A stretch of 61,082 nt of DNA from Mycoplasmopsis alligatoris A21JP2. Lineage in GTDB: Bacteria; Bacillota_I; Bacilli_A; Mycoplasmatales; Metamycoplasmataceae. This document shows, piece after piece, positions 51,296 through 59,866 of the stretch; within the stretch, counting starts at the first letter, position 1, and every line of letters starts with the position of its first letter. A program made the translations under genes and the position numbers. The notes below the pieces were generated by a model. It searched no databases, had not been told where the DNA came from, and was given only the letters and a program-made list of their open reading frames with translations. The stretch spans positions 256,930-318,011 of the forward strand of contig NZ_ADNC01000027.1 of NCBI RefSeq assembly GCF_000178375.1, read 5' to 3'.

Positions 51296-52650
51296 TACAT
51301 TCTGATATTTCCGGTTGTACGAGGATAAGGAATTACATCACGAATATTATCTAGTCCAGTTACATACATAACTAGCCTTTCAAATCCTAAGCCAAAACCA
51401 CTACTTCCTGAGTCACCAAATCTTCTAAGATCTAAGTATCATTGTAAATCTTCTTGATCTATTTTTAGTTCCTTAACTCTTTCTAAAAGTTTTTCATATC
51501 TAACTTCACGTTGGCTTCCCCCAATTAATTCTCCTATACCAGGGACTAATAAGTCAAAAGCTGCAACGGTTTTATTATCATCATTTTGATGCATATAAAA
51601 TGCTTTAAAAGCTTTAGGGAAATTTATAACTGCAACAGGTCCGTTAAAAAGTTTTTCAGCAATGTATCTTTCATGCTCTGTAGCTAAATCTAAACCAAAT
51701 TCAATATCTTGATTTTCAAATATATCTTTAACTTTTTGTAGTTCTTTTATGGCTTGAGTATAGTCAATTATGCTTAACTTGTTATTTATAAATAAATCCA
51801 ATCTTGCTCTTAATTCACTGTCAACATTTTCTTCTAAAAAGTCAAATTCAAATTTACATTTAGCTAAAGTATTACGAATAACTGTTTTTAGCATATGATC
51901 AGCTAAATTAACAACATCATTTAATTTATAAAAAGCAATTTCTGGTTCAACCATTCAAAATTCAGCAGCATGTTTTTTTGTATTTGAATGTTCCGCTCTA
52001 AAAGTAGGGGCAAACGTATAAACTTTTTTAAATCCTATAGCATAGCTTTCAGCGTGCAACTGACCAGTAACACCTAAAGTAGCTTTTTTATTTAGTCCAA
52101 AAAATGGTTCTTTACTATCATCACTAACATTAAAGGTTTCTCCAGCACCTTCACCATCATTTGAAGTAATTATTGGACTTGCCATTAAAAAGTAATCATG
52201 TGCAATAAAATATTTGTGGATTTCTTGAGCTAAAACTGATCTGATTAGCATTGCTGATTTTAAAGTTTTTGTTCTATGTCTAATGTGAGGAATTTCTCTT
52301 AAAGTTTCAACATTGATTTCTTGATTTTGAATAGGATAATCATTATCCGTATTTTTTAAAAGTTGAATTTGACTAGCTACAAGTTCAATTGGTTGTTTTG
52401 AACCAGGAGTTGCAACTATTTTTCCAGTTACTTTTATACTTGCCCCTATTTTTATTTGATCTAATAGTTCAAAGTCGAAATTCGTTCCTTTTATAACAAT
52501 TTGTAGTGATTTAACTGTACTTCCATCGTTAAGATTAATAAATCTTAATTTGTTATTACCACGATTTGAATCAACTCACCCTTCTAGTTCAAAATTTTCT
52601 CAATTATTATAATAATTTGGTCTTAGTAATAGTAGTTTAACTGTATGCAT
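51295..52650 (-). CDS. asnS: Asparaginyl-tRNA synthetase
   Basis: 451 aa class II synthetase. An N-terminal OB-fold anticodon domain (E-L-E-G-W-V-D-S-N-R-G) is followed by the catalytic domain with F-R-A-E-H-S-N-T (motif 2, split by a TGA-Trp downstream) and G-L-G-F-E-R-L-V (motif 3). The C-terminus R-D-V-I-P-Y-P-R-T reads as the AsnRS type rather than AspRS. It charges tRNA-Asn directly. The ATG follows AAGGAGAAA. The end meets the bidirectional terminator. Confidence 0.96.
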
Positions 52651-52715
52651 TTTTCTCCTTATTAAGTATTTATTATTTTATCACAAAATTGTTTTTCTAA
52701 ATTTTGAGATTTTAG

Positions 52716-52758
52716 AAAAAACTACACACATTAACCTATATTCAAGGTAAATATGTGT
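52716..52758 (-). terminator. Terminator of the small frameshifted gene
   Basis: Minus-strand imperfect stem ACACATATTTACC / GGTTAATGTGTGT with a T run after it, eight bases beyond the stop codon at 52766. Confidence 0.6.
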
Positions 52759-52765
52759 AATTATC

Positions 52766-53021
52766 TTAAAAATCTATTTTTTCAAAAACTAATGTTACTT
52801 GAATTTTATCACCGTCTAAAAGTTTTTTACTTCCACCATTAGTTGTGCTAAATGTGTGTAGTCTATAATCCTTAGTACATTGAATGTTTATAACTTCTTC
52901 TAAATCAGTTAAGTTTTCTGAACCAGTTCCAAATATTTAATTTAATTTGTAATACTACAGAGGGAAATGGTGATTCTGAAGCAAATGAAAATCTTGATTC
53001 TTTGTTTAATTCTGAAAACAT
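52766..53021 (-). pseudogene. Frameshifted small gene of unknown function (about 84 aa)
   Basis: It starts at ATG 53021 after GAGGAG and encodes M-F-S-E-L-N-K-E-S-R-F-S-F for about 29 codons. The natural continuation F-G-T-G-S-E-N-L-T-D-L-E-E-V-I to K-I-D-F and TAA lies one frame over; the shift falls in the AT-rich stretch around 52930-52942. The total span is 256 bases, one more than a multiple of three. It has its own ribosome site and terminator, so it was or is a real gene. Real decay, programmed slippage and sequencing error cannot be separated here. I recognise no family. Confidence 0.65.
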
Positions 53022-53173
53022 TTTTTCTCCTCTTAATTTGTATTAATTAATTATAAAAAATTATTTATTTTCTAAATACTATACAAAAAAATGATAAAAA
53101 GTTTTTATATTAATTTAAGGAATCAATAACATAATTTTTTTTGTGTTTTTTTACAAATTACTATATATAAAAA

Positions 53174-53179
53174 TATAAT
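53174..53179 (+). promoter_or_regulatory. -10 box of PTS IIB-IIA gene
   Basis: TATAAT 19 bases before the ATG, with ribosome site AGGAGA at 53189-53194. Confidence 0.6.
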
Positions 53180-53198
53180 TAAATTAATAGGAGAACAT

Positions 53199-54041
53199 AT
53201 GGGATTTTTTAGTAATTTATTCAAAAGTAAAAAACACGAAACAAAGTGTGAAATTAAACCAGAAACAAGAGCTATTGTTGAAGCTTTTGGAGGTATTTCA
53301 AATATAACTGGTTTTAACAATGGAGCAGTTAGATTAAGATATGATGTTAAAGATTCGGATTTAGTTGATGTTGAAAAACTTAAAAGTTTAGGAGCTTTAG
53401 AAGTTCTAGTTTTAGGTAAAAAATATGTTGAAGCAAAATTTGGTGATTCATCTGAACAAATTAATATTGAAATTAGAGAGGCTTGTCCTTTATTAAAAGA
53501 AGAAGAAGCAAAAAAACTTAAATTAAATAAAGGAAACTTAGCACCTGAATCGCTACATTGCGACCCAGAAAAGAAAACATGTGAAGTTATTAATGCTGAC
53601 ATGGTGGATGTACTTGTTCCAGCTGATGGAAAAGTTGAAGATTTAGCTTCGTTAAATGATGGAGTATTTTCAGAAAAACTCTTAGGTGATGGATTTGTAG
53701 TTAATGTTAAAGACAAAAAGGTTGTTGACATTATCTCACCAGTTGATGGAAAACTAGTTGTAGTTTTTCCTTCAAAACATGCTTATGGTATTCAATGTGC
53801 AAGTGGTCTTGAAATTTTAGTTCATATAGGAATTGATACTGTTAAACTAGGTGGTTTAGGATTTACAAGTTTAGTTAAAGTTAATGATACAGTTAAAGCA
53901 GGTGATAAATTAGCAACAGTTGATGTTGAAAAAATAGTTTCAGAAGGATTGAATCCAAATGTTATTTTAGTAGTTACACCTGATTCAAAATTAAAAAATA
54001 TTAAGCAAAAAGATTCTAAAACTTTTACAATTTATAAATAA
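53199..54041 (+). CDS. PTS glucose-type IIA protein with fused inactive IIB-like domain
   Basis: 280 aa. Residues about 20-95 have the fold signature of a glucose-type IIB domain (E-A-F-G-G-I-S-N-I-T-G, then R-L-R and D-V-E-K-L-K-S-L-G-A). The phospho-Cys position, normally C-x-x-R-L-R, is Gly42. Residues about 130-280 are a complete IIA(Glc) domain with both active His residues: His194 in K-H-A-Y-G-I and His209 in L-V-H-I-G-I-D, 15 apart as in E. coli Crr. It receives phosphate from HPr and may serve a glucose or GlcNAc permease elsewhere. Monocistronic. Confidence 0.88.
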   Translation: MGFFSNLFKSKKHETKCEIKPETRAIVEAFGGISNITGFNNGAVRLRYDVKDSDLVDVEKLKSLGALEVLVLGKKYVEAKFGDSSEQINIEIREACPLLKEEEAKKLKLNKGNLAPESLHCDPEKKTCEVINADMVDVLVPADGKVEDLASLNDGVFSEKLLGDGFVVNVKDKKVVDIISPVDGKLVVVFPSKHAYGIQCASGLEILVHIGIDTVKLGGLGFTSLVKVNDTVKAGDKLATVDVEKIVSEGLNPNVILVVTPDSKLKNIKQKDSKTFTIYK

Positions 54042-54042
54042 T

Positions 54043-54063
54043 AAAAGGCGTTGCCTTTTTTTA
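54043..54063 (+). terminator. Terminator after IIB-IIA gene
   Basis: AAAGGC-GTT-GCCTTT followed by a T run, two bases after the stop. Confidence 0.88.
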
Positions 54064-54085
54064 TTATTGTTTTTTTATAAAAAAA

Positions 54086-54117
54086 ATAAATAAAAACAAC
54101 TATGGATAAGTTGTTTT
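54086..54117 (-). terminator. Terminator of tRNA-Gly
   Basis: Minus-strand hairpin AAAACAACT / AGTTGTTTT with trailing Ts, 17 bases after the tRNA. Confidence 0.75.
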
Positions 54118-54133
54118 GGTCAATCTAATGAAA

Positions 54134-54207
54134 TGGAGCGGGTGAAGGGAATCGAACCCTCATAGTCAGCTTGGAAGGCTGAAGTTCTGCCATTAAACTA
54201 CACCCGC
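54134..54207 (-). tRNA. tRNA-Gly (anticodon TCC)
   Basis: 74-base cloverleaf on the minus strand. Acceptor GCGGGTG pairs with CACCCGC, anticodon TCC in loop CTTCCAA, T arm GGTTCGATT, encoded CCA. It stands alone with its own promoter and terminator. Confidence 0.95.
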
Positions 54208-54219
54208 AATTGCTAAATT

Positions 54220-54245
54220 ATTATAACACAAATTTTTATGTTCAA
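54220..54245 (-). promoter_or_regulatory. Promoter of tRNA-Gly
   Basis: Minus strand: TTGAAC (54240-54245) and an extended -10 TGTTATAAT (54220-54228). The spacer is short (14), compensated by the TGn extension. Confidence 0.6.
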
Positions 54246-54359
54246 AGACTTTTTTTGATTTTTTTTAATTAAAAAAACCATTGTTTTTTTTAATGAAAAT
54301 TATTTATTAAAAAACTTTACTATCTTATTTAACTTTTATTTATTATATATAATATAACT

Positions 54360-55184
54360 ATGCCAGAATATCCAGAAGTTACAGTTGTTTCTAATTCCTT
54401 AAACGAATTAGTTAAATTTAAAAAAATAACTAAAGTAGAAGTTAATTTAGAAAAAATAATTAAAAATACTGATGTTAAAAATTTTATTAATTCTCTTGAA
54501 AATAGAGTTATTTTTTCAATAGAAAATATCGGTAAATACATCATTTTTAGTTTTGATAATGATCTAAAAATGATTAGTCATTTAAGAATGGAAGGAAAGT
54601 TTTTTTACGAAAATTTCTTATCTGATCGTAATAAAAAACATGATTTAGTTATTTTTACTTTTGAGGACAATTCAAAATTAATTTACAATGATACTCGTAG
54701 GTTTGGTACTATGGATTTAGTACAAGGTGATTTAAGTACTTTTACTAAAATATCTAAATTAGCTAATTTACCAAATCCCCTTGATGCAAGCAAAATAATG
54801 CAAAAAGTAAAAAATAAAAAAATACCAATAAAAACAGTTTTATTAGACCAAAGTATAGTTTTAGGAATAGGAAATATTTACGCTGATGAGGTTTTATTTG
54901 CTAGCAAAATTAATCCATTAAGTCCTGCAAGCAATATTTTGTTAAAGGAATGGAAATTAATTTTACAAAACGCAAAAGATATAATGAACCAAAGTACCAA
55001 ACAAGGCGGTTCATCTGTAAATACTTATGGTTCTGTAAATAATGTTCAAGGAACATTTCAAAATGAATTAAAAGTTTATAATCGTGCAACTTTAGCTTGC
55101 TTAAGATGTAAGAATAAATTAGATAAAATTAAAGTTAATGGACGAGGCACAACATTTTGTGCTATATGTCAGAAAGTTAGGTAA
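54360..55184 (+). CDS. mutM: Formamidopyrimidine-DNA glycosylase
   Basis: 274 aa. It excises oxidised purines such as 8-oxoguanine. The N-terminus M-P-E-Y-P-E-V gives the catalytic Pro and Glu. The helix-two-turn-helix has L-D-Q-S-I-V-L-G-I-G-N-I-Y-A-D-E, and the C-terminal zinc finger has C-L-R-C and C-A-I-C with G-R-G-T-T between. A TATAAT at 54348-54353 ends six bases before the ATG and no ribosome site exists, so a leaderless mRNA is likely. It heads a three-gene transcript with the hydrolase and smr. Confidence 0.96.
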   Translation: MPEYPEVTVVSNSLNELVKFKKITKVEVNLEKIIKNTDVKNFINSLENRVIFSIENIGKYIIFSFDNDLKMISHLRMEGKFFYENFLSDRNKKHDLVIFTFEDNSKLIYNDTRRFGTMDLVQGDLSTFTKISKLANLPNPLDASKIMQKVKNKKIPIKTVLLDQSIVLGIGNIYADEVLFASKINPLSPASNILLKEWKLILQNAKDIMNQSTKQGGSSVNTYGSVNNVQGTFQNELKVYNRATLACLRCKNKLDKIKVNGRGTTFCAICQKVR

Positions 55185-55186
55185 TT

Positions 55187-55708
55187 ATGAAAAAGTTATT
55201 TATTGTTATAGATATGTTAAATGGATTTGCAAAAAAAGGTGCTTTATATTCACCTTTAATTGAACTTTTAATTCCACATATAAAAGAAGAAATTGTTAAA
55301 TACAAAAACAATTTATTTATTTGTGATGCCCATAGTAAAGACGATATAGAAATGAGTTCTTATCCTTTACATTGTTTAAAAGGAACAGAAGAAGCTGATG
55401 TTGTTAGTGAATTAAAACCCTATGTACAAACTAAATTAGAAAAACAATCTACAAATGCATTTCATATTTTTGATAAAAAGTTCATCGATAAATATGATGA
55501 ATTTGTAGTAGTAGGTTGTTGTACAGATATTTGCATTTTACAGTTTGTTTTATCTTTAAAAACATACTTGAATCAAAATAAAATTAATAAAAATGTTGTT
55601 GTCCTTAAAAAATGTACTGCAACTTTTGACACTGACTTGCACGATGGAAAAACACATAATGAATTTGCACTGGAACTTATGAAAAACTCAGGAGTTATAA
55701 TTAAATAA
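55187..55708 (+). CDS. Isochorismatase/nicotinamidase-family cysteine hydrolase
   Basis: 173 aa. The N-terminal D-M-L-N-G-F with the catalytic Asp, and the nucleophile Cys in V-V-G-C-C-T-D-I-C-I, are typical of nicotinamidases (PncA). H-C-L-K-G-T-E-E occupies the region that in the family carries the Lys and metal-site residues. It could produce nicotinate for NAD salvage; an unrelated cysteine hydrolase activity is possible. It begins two bases after mutM and ends in TAATG with smr. Confidence 0.82.
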   Translation: MKKLFIVIDMLNGFAKKGALYSPLIELLIPHIKEEIVKYKNNLFICDAHSKDDIEMSSYPLHCLKGTEEADVVSELKPYVQTKLEKQSTNAFHIFDKKFIDKYDEFVVVGCCTDICILQFVLSLKTYLNQNKINKNVVVLKKCTATFDTDLHDGKTHNEFALELMKNSGVIIK

Positions 55709-56019
55709 TGTCAAGAACTGTTGATTTACATGGTTTATTTGTACAAGATGCTTCAATTTTAATAGTTTCAAACTTAAATGACTTAACTAAAAATCGCATC
55801 TCTTCTATATTATTTATAACTGGTAAAGGGACTGGTGCTTTAAAAAGTGAATTAGAACATATTTTGTCAACTTATGATGTTGAATATGAAATATTAAATA
55901 AACAAGGAGCATATTTAGTTAAAAATAAAATTCAATATTATATATATGAAGAAGATGAAATAGCAAGCCAAAAAGATATAGATAAATTATATGATGAAGA
56001 AATTAGTAGAAAAAAATGA
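55708..56019 (+). CDS. Smr-domain protein
   Basis: 103 aa consisting mainly of one Smr domain: V-D-L-H-G-L-F-V-Q-D-A-S at the start and I-T-G-K-G-T-G-A-L-K in the middle, matching D-L-H-G and H-G-K-G-T-G (His replaced by Thr). Smr domains are nicking nucleases found at MutS2 C-termini and as free proteins acting on RNA or stalled ribosomes. The role here is not known. It is translationally coupled to the upstream hydrolase. Confidence 0.85.
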   Translation: MSRTVDLHGLFVQDASILIVSNLNDLTKNRISSILFITGKGTGALKSELEHILSTYDVEYEILNKQGAYLVKNKIQYYIYEEDEIASQKDIDKLYDEEISRKK

Positions 56020-56100
56020 TAAATAATTTAATTTTTTTCAGTTAAATGAAAATTTTTATGATAATTTTAAATTTTATAAATTTTTTTCATATGATAAGTC

Positions 56101-56106
56101 TATAAT
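56101..56106 (+). promoter_or_regulatory. -10 box of mscL, predicted leaderless
   Basis: TATAAT ending seven bases before ATG 56114 and no ribosome site between. Confidence 0.6.
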
Positions 56107-56113
56107 ATGAGAC

Positions 56114-56509
56114 ATGATAACAAAATCAATGAAACAAGCCAAAGACGCCCTTAAAAAAGGCAATATATTTATGTTGGCTGTAGCATTCTTGATCGGGGTT
56201 GTATTCAACGCCGTTGTAACATCATTGGCTAACGATGTTATTATGAGTGCTATAGCAAAACACCTAGGATTCGAAGAACTTGCTAAAATGCAACACAATG
56301 GTATTTTATATGGTAAATTCTTAGCAGCTGTTATTAACTTCTTTGTAGTAGCTGTATTCTTGTTCTTTATGTTGACTGGATATTTTTTACTAGTTAACTT
56401 CAAAAATAGAAAAAAAGTTGTGGTTAAGGAAGCTCCTAAACCTTCAACAGATGAATTAATCCTAGAAGAATTAAAAAAATTAAACGAAAAATTAGAAAGT
56501 AGAAAATAA
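56114..56509 (+). CDS. mscL: Large-conductance mechanosensitive channel
   Basis: 131 aa. TM1 (N-I-F-M-L-A-V-A-F-L-I-G-V-V-F-N-A-V-V) carries the pore-lining pattern of MscL, followed by the conserved V-T-S-L-A-N-D and a second helix F-L-A-A-V-I-N-F-F-V-V-A-V. The C-terminal cytoplasmic bundle ends P-S-T-D-E-L-I-L-E-E-L-K-K-L. It opens on membrane tension and protects against osmotic lysis, which is important in a wall-less cell. Leaderless promoter predicted. Confidence 0.96.
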   Translation: MITKSMKQAKDALKKGNIFMLAVAFLIGVVFNAVVTSLANDVIMSAIAKHLGFEELAKMQHNGILYGKFLAAVINFFVVAVFLFFMLTGYFLLVNFKNRKKVVVKEAPKPSTDELILEELKKLNEKLESRK

Positions 56510-56511
56510 AA

Positions 56512-56545
56512 AAAATAGCTCGCACAATCGCGAGTTATTTTTTAT
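56512..56545. terminator. Terminator between mscL and DUF3137 gene
   Basis: AATAGCTCGC (56514-56523) pairs with GCGAGTTATT (56530-56539, one G-U), followed by a T run on the plus strand. The A run on the left side allows use in both directions. Confidence 0.8.
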
Positions 56546-57554
56546 TCAGCTAAATAAGGTAAAACCATCACTAAACCAATTGCTGCATACAATGTATATA
56601 AGTCAAACATTATATCTGAGTATATTAAATTGATTAGTCTTTTTTGACTTCATGCAAATGGATAATCTATTTTCATAAAACCTGAGCCACTTGCTCCAGT
56701 AATTATCAAGTCGTTGTTAATTGAATAGATTTGAACACCATTTAGTATTTTAGTACTGTTAATGTGATCTTTTAATTCTAGAATTTTTTCCATTGAATAT
56801 GGTGTAAAAACAGTTCTAGATGCTATTTCATCATTACTTCTTAATTGAAATTCTTTATTAAATGTTTCGTTTTCTAATTTAACTTTGTTAAGTTTTAAAT
56901 GGTTAGATCCATCCAATAATGATCAGTTAAATTTTCTGTTTTTTAACATATCTAAGTTAATTGAAACTACAAAACTATATTGATCTAAAGTTGATCTTTC
57001 ACCACCTACATTTAACTCAACTTCATAGTTAGAAAATTTTGCTTTATATTTTTTTAAAATTAAAAGTTCCATTGTATCAATTTGTTTTTTGAATTTTAAA
57101 TCTCTAGCATTATCACCAAAAGGACACATAACTTCTTTTTCTTTTGAGTTAAACCAGTATTTGTGTACTTAATAAATTCAAATAGATTTGTTAAAGTAAA
57201 TAATTCTTTATAAATAACTTCTTCATTGTGTCATTTACGCATTGCATTTAAAGCAGTATATCTACGATCTAATGCTACTTTTATTACAAAATAAGCAATA
57301 CCTATTAAAACCACTCCTACTAGTATCATAGGTCATAAAGTACCTATTTTTGCAAGACTTATAAGCCCTAATAGTAGACCTATAAACCCAGCTCCTGCAC
57401 CAACTCCTAATGAAATTTTTATATTTTTTAATCTTTTGTTATATTCAACAAAAGCATCTTTCATTGACTCATTAATTAACTCTAAACATTTTTCTTTGTT
57501 TAAGTCTTGAAATTCTTGAAATGAAAGTATTTCTTTTACACGTGCTATATCCAT
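56542..57554 (-). pseudogene. DUF3137-like membrane protein gene with a frameshift
   Basis: ATG 57554 opens a frame with a helical N-terminus and two membrane helices (G-V-G-A-G-A-G-F-I-G-L-L-L-G-L and P-M-I-L-V-G-V-V-L-I-G). This frame runs past an A-rich tract near 57131-57141 into an early stop. The other half, with E-N-E-T-F-N-K-E-F-Q-L-R-S-N-D-E-I-A-S-R-T-V-F-T-P (DUF3137 core), lies in a neighbouring frame and ends at 56542. Total 1013 bases, not a multiple of three. One single-base change in the poly-A/G tract would restore about 337 codons. It sits two bases after lemA. Decay, phase variation and base-calling error are all possible. Confidence 0.75.
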
Positions 57555-57556
57555 AA

Positions 57557-58210
57557 TTAGTTAAAACCTAGTTTAACATCCTGTCTTTCTTGTTGAGTAG
57601 CAACAAATAAAGGTTGTGTTGTTAAACTCATACTTTGTGCAACAATGCTTGCTGGTCATGTAACAATTGATGTATTTAGTTCTGTTACATAGTTATTGTA
57701 TAAACGTCTAGCAGCACTAATTTCACGTTCTAAATAAACTGATTCAGCCATTAATTCTTCAAATAATTTACTTGCTTTTAGGTCTGGATAGTTTTCTGAA
57801 ACAGCTAATAATCTTCCAAAAATAGAATTGTTTAAATTATCCATTTCTCTTTGTTGTTCTACAGATTGTGAATGGTTTGATGCTAAGTTTCTCATTTGTG
57901 TAACTTGTGCTAAAACATCTTTTTCATGTGTCATGTAACCTTTTGTTGCGTCAAAAAGTTTTGTTAAAGTAGAACTTCTTTTTGTTAATTGAACATCAAT
58001 TGTACTTGAGGCATTATTGATGTTAGTTTGTAATCTTCTAAGTTTATTAAAAGTAATAATGTGTATAACAATTGGAACAATCAAAATAAATGAAATGTAT
58101 CAAATTATATTTGCTGCTGTTGTGCTTTTTGCTTTGATTGATGTGTTATCAGCATTTGGGTTATATCCTTCTGGATTTGTTTGTTTTGAATTATCAAATA
58201 AATTTCCCAT
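57557..58210 (-). CDS. lemA: LemA family protein
   Basis: 217 aa. A polar N-terminus of about 37 residues and one membrane helix (I-I-W-Y-I-S-F-I-L-I-V-P-I-V) precede the LemA helical domain with N-N-A-S-S-T-I-D-V-Q-L-T-K-R, L-A-V-S-E-N-Y-P-D-L-K-A-S and I-S-A-A-R-R-L-Y-N. LemA proteins are of unknown function; the last two motifs are diagnostic. AAGGAGA precedes the start. It is next to a DUF3137 gene, a common pairing. Confidence 0.92.
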
Positions 58211-58244
58211 GATTCTCCTTTTTTAGTTTGTTTATAATGTTAAA

Positions 58245-58879
58245 TTAGTTGTTTTTGTTGAATAAAATTTTAGCTTTATCATAAGCTAATTTTCTTGCTT
58301 TTTTAGCAACATAATCTCTAGCTGCTTTTATTAATTCATTTTTTCTTGCTCTAAGTTCTTTTTTAGCTTTTTTAAGTAATGCTTTTGCAGCTTTTTTAGC
58401 TTCTTCAGTAACTGCATCTTTAACACCTTTTGCAGCTTCTTTAGCGGCAATAATTGCTAATTTTCTTGCTTCTTCATTTGCAGCTTTGAATGCTTCTGAA
58501 TCAAGAAAAGCTTTTAAAATGCTTTTTTCTTCTTTATCATTAATTTGACTTTTATCAAATTTCTCTAATTTAGATTCGTCGATTGTTTCTTCAACAATTT
58601 TTTCTTCATCAACGTTTAATGAATCTACATTATCATCATTAGCGTTATTTTCTTCAATTTCTGTTGGTTTACTTGTATTTGTATTAGTTGTTCCAACGTT
58701 TGTGTTTGTATTTCCTGTGTTTGTGTTAGATGTTGCAGGATTTGCATTTGCATTTGTGTTTGTGTTATTTGCTTAGTATTTGGTTTTGTTGTTGTGTTTG
58801 AACCATTTGAACATGAAACTACAGCAACTACTGGTAAGAACGACATTGTTGATAATGTCAAAATTACTCTTTTTTTCAT
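58245..58879 (-). pseudogene. Lipoprotein gene with frameshift in low-complexity N/T region
   Basis: ATG 58879 after AGGAGA begins K-K-R-V-I-L-T-L-S with lipobox V-V-A-V-V-S-C, followed by a short N/T stretch. From about 58775 the sensible frame changes by one: N-T-N-A-N-A-N-P and further N/T repeats, then an acidic segment, then a long Lys/Ala-rich helical tail (E-E-A-K-K-A-A-K-A-L-L-K-K) to the stop at 58245. The span of 635 bases is not a multiple of three. In the first frame translation would give a Q/T-rich 84 aa product. It is upstream of lemA in the same direction. Confidence 0.75.
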
Positions 58880-58903
58880 ATATTCTCCTAAATTTTTATT
58901 GTG

Positions 58904-58923
58904 AAACGTTTAAAACCGGTTTT
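58904..58923 (-). promoter_or_regulatory. Two adjacent palindromes upstream of the lipoprotein gene
   Basis: AAACGTTT (58904-58911) and AAAACCGGTTTT (58912-58923) are both perfect palindromes, back to back, starting 25 bases before the lipoprotein ATG. They could be an operator overlapping the promoter or leader. G+C-containing palindromes are rare in this AT-rich DNA. Confidence 0.4.
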
Positions 58924-59352
58924 CTATTTTTTTACTTACTTAAATTTATGCATTATATATACATATATATTTTTGGTGAATTATCATAAAGTTATTTTTA
59001 TTAATATTTTTTAAATATAAATAGTACTTTTTAAGTAAAAATGTTTTTTATTTTCGTAAAAAAAATTAATTTTTCTAAAAAATAAGCGTTTTTTTAAATT
59101 AAAAAAACTGATTTAATTTTAAGAAAAATAACTATATTTCAAAAAGAAAATTATTTACTAAAATATATATAACCAAATAAAATATTTTTAAATTTGTGTC
59201 TAAAAAAGTGAAAAAAATCATATTCTAAAATTTGCAATAAATTATGTTTTTTATACTTATAACTTATAATTATCAAGAAACAATAAATTTTATAATTGGA
59301 TCATAAAAGAAACATATTTATGTATATAAAAAGGATGTATTTAAATTTATTG
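58924..59352. other. AT-rich intergenic region
   Basis: About 430 bases with no credible gene or RNA. It contains TA-rich stretches such as TATATATACATATATA (about 58955-58970) and long A/T runs. It must hold the leftward lipoprotein promoter and the rightward promoter of the Sua5-like gene; a -35 for either is not evident. Confidence 0.5.
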
Positions 59353-59364
59353 TAAAATTCAATT

Positions 59365-59823
59365 ATGAACTTTTCAGATATATTTTTATGCTCAACTGAC
59401 ACGGTTTGTGGTATTGGCGGACCAATTAATAACGAATCTCTTAAAAAAATTTATTTTTTAAAGGATAGGCCATTAGACAAGAAAATAATGATTGTTGTAG
59501 GTTCTATAGATCAAGCAAGACAATTTAAACAGTGAAATAATAAAGCTGACGAATTTGCTCAAAAATATTGACCAGGTGCAGTAAGTATTATTGTCAATAA
59601 TCAAGGTTTTAGAATGCCAAATTCTTTAAAAATGCAAAAATTTTTGTTAAAGAATGGACCAATGTATTTAACAAGTGCTAATCTTTCAGGGAATGATCCA
59701 TTAAATTTAGAGCAAGCAAAAAATGTTTTTAAAGAAATTACTAACGTTTATGATTTTTGTAAACCTTCTAATAAACCTAGTGATATTTATAATGTAGATA
59801 CTAATCAATGACTTTATAGATAA
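59365..59823 (+). CDS. YrdC/Sua5/TsaC-like protein (tRNA threonylcarbamoyladenosine synthesis)
   Basis: 152 aa. S-T-D-T-V-C-G-I-G-G, then K-I-Y-F-L-K-D-R-P-L-D-K-K (family K-x-R-x-x-x-x-P), then Y-W-P-G-A-V-S-I-I and M-Y-L-T-S-A-N-L-S-G (family S-S-A-N-x-S-G) show a YrdC domain. The enzyme makes threonylcarbamoyl-AMP for t6A37 of tRNAs. It is shorter than TsaC (about 190 aa), lacking part of the C-terminus, as in other mycoplasmas. TAAAAT at 59353-59358 ends six bases before the ATG, so it is probably leaderless. Confidence 0.85.
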
Positions 59824-59830
59824 AATTAAC

Positions 59831-59866
59831 TTAATTTACTTGCTCAAAGGCTTTTAAGTAAATTAA
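59831..59866 (+). terminator. Hairpin after the Sua5-like gene
   Basis: TTAATTTACTT (59831-59841) pairs perfectly with AAGTAAATTAA (59856-59866). There is no T run on the plus strand, so termination strength is uncertain. Confidence 0.5.

Noticed and set aside
53123-53731. A 202-codon minus-strand frame
   Set aside because: It is antisense to the well-supported PTS IIB-IIA gene, is Ser/Thr/Leu-rich as expected of a shadow frame, and lacks start signals.
55187-55708. Assigning the gene firmly as pncA
   Set aside because: The catalytic Asp and Cys are present, but the metal-binding and Lys residues cannot be placed with certainty, so only the family is given.
58950-58975. TA-repeat tract as a possible origin or phase-variable promoter
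   Set aside because: The repeat is short and imperfect, and the window has no dnaA gene or DnaA-box cluster; nothing distinguishes it from the surrounding AT-rich DNA.
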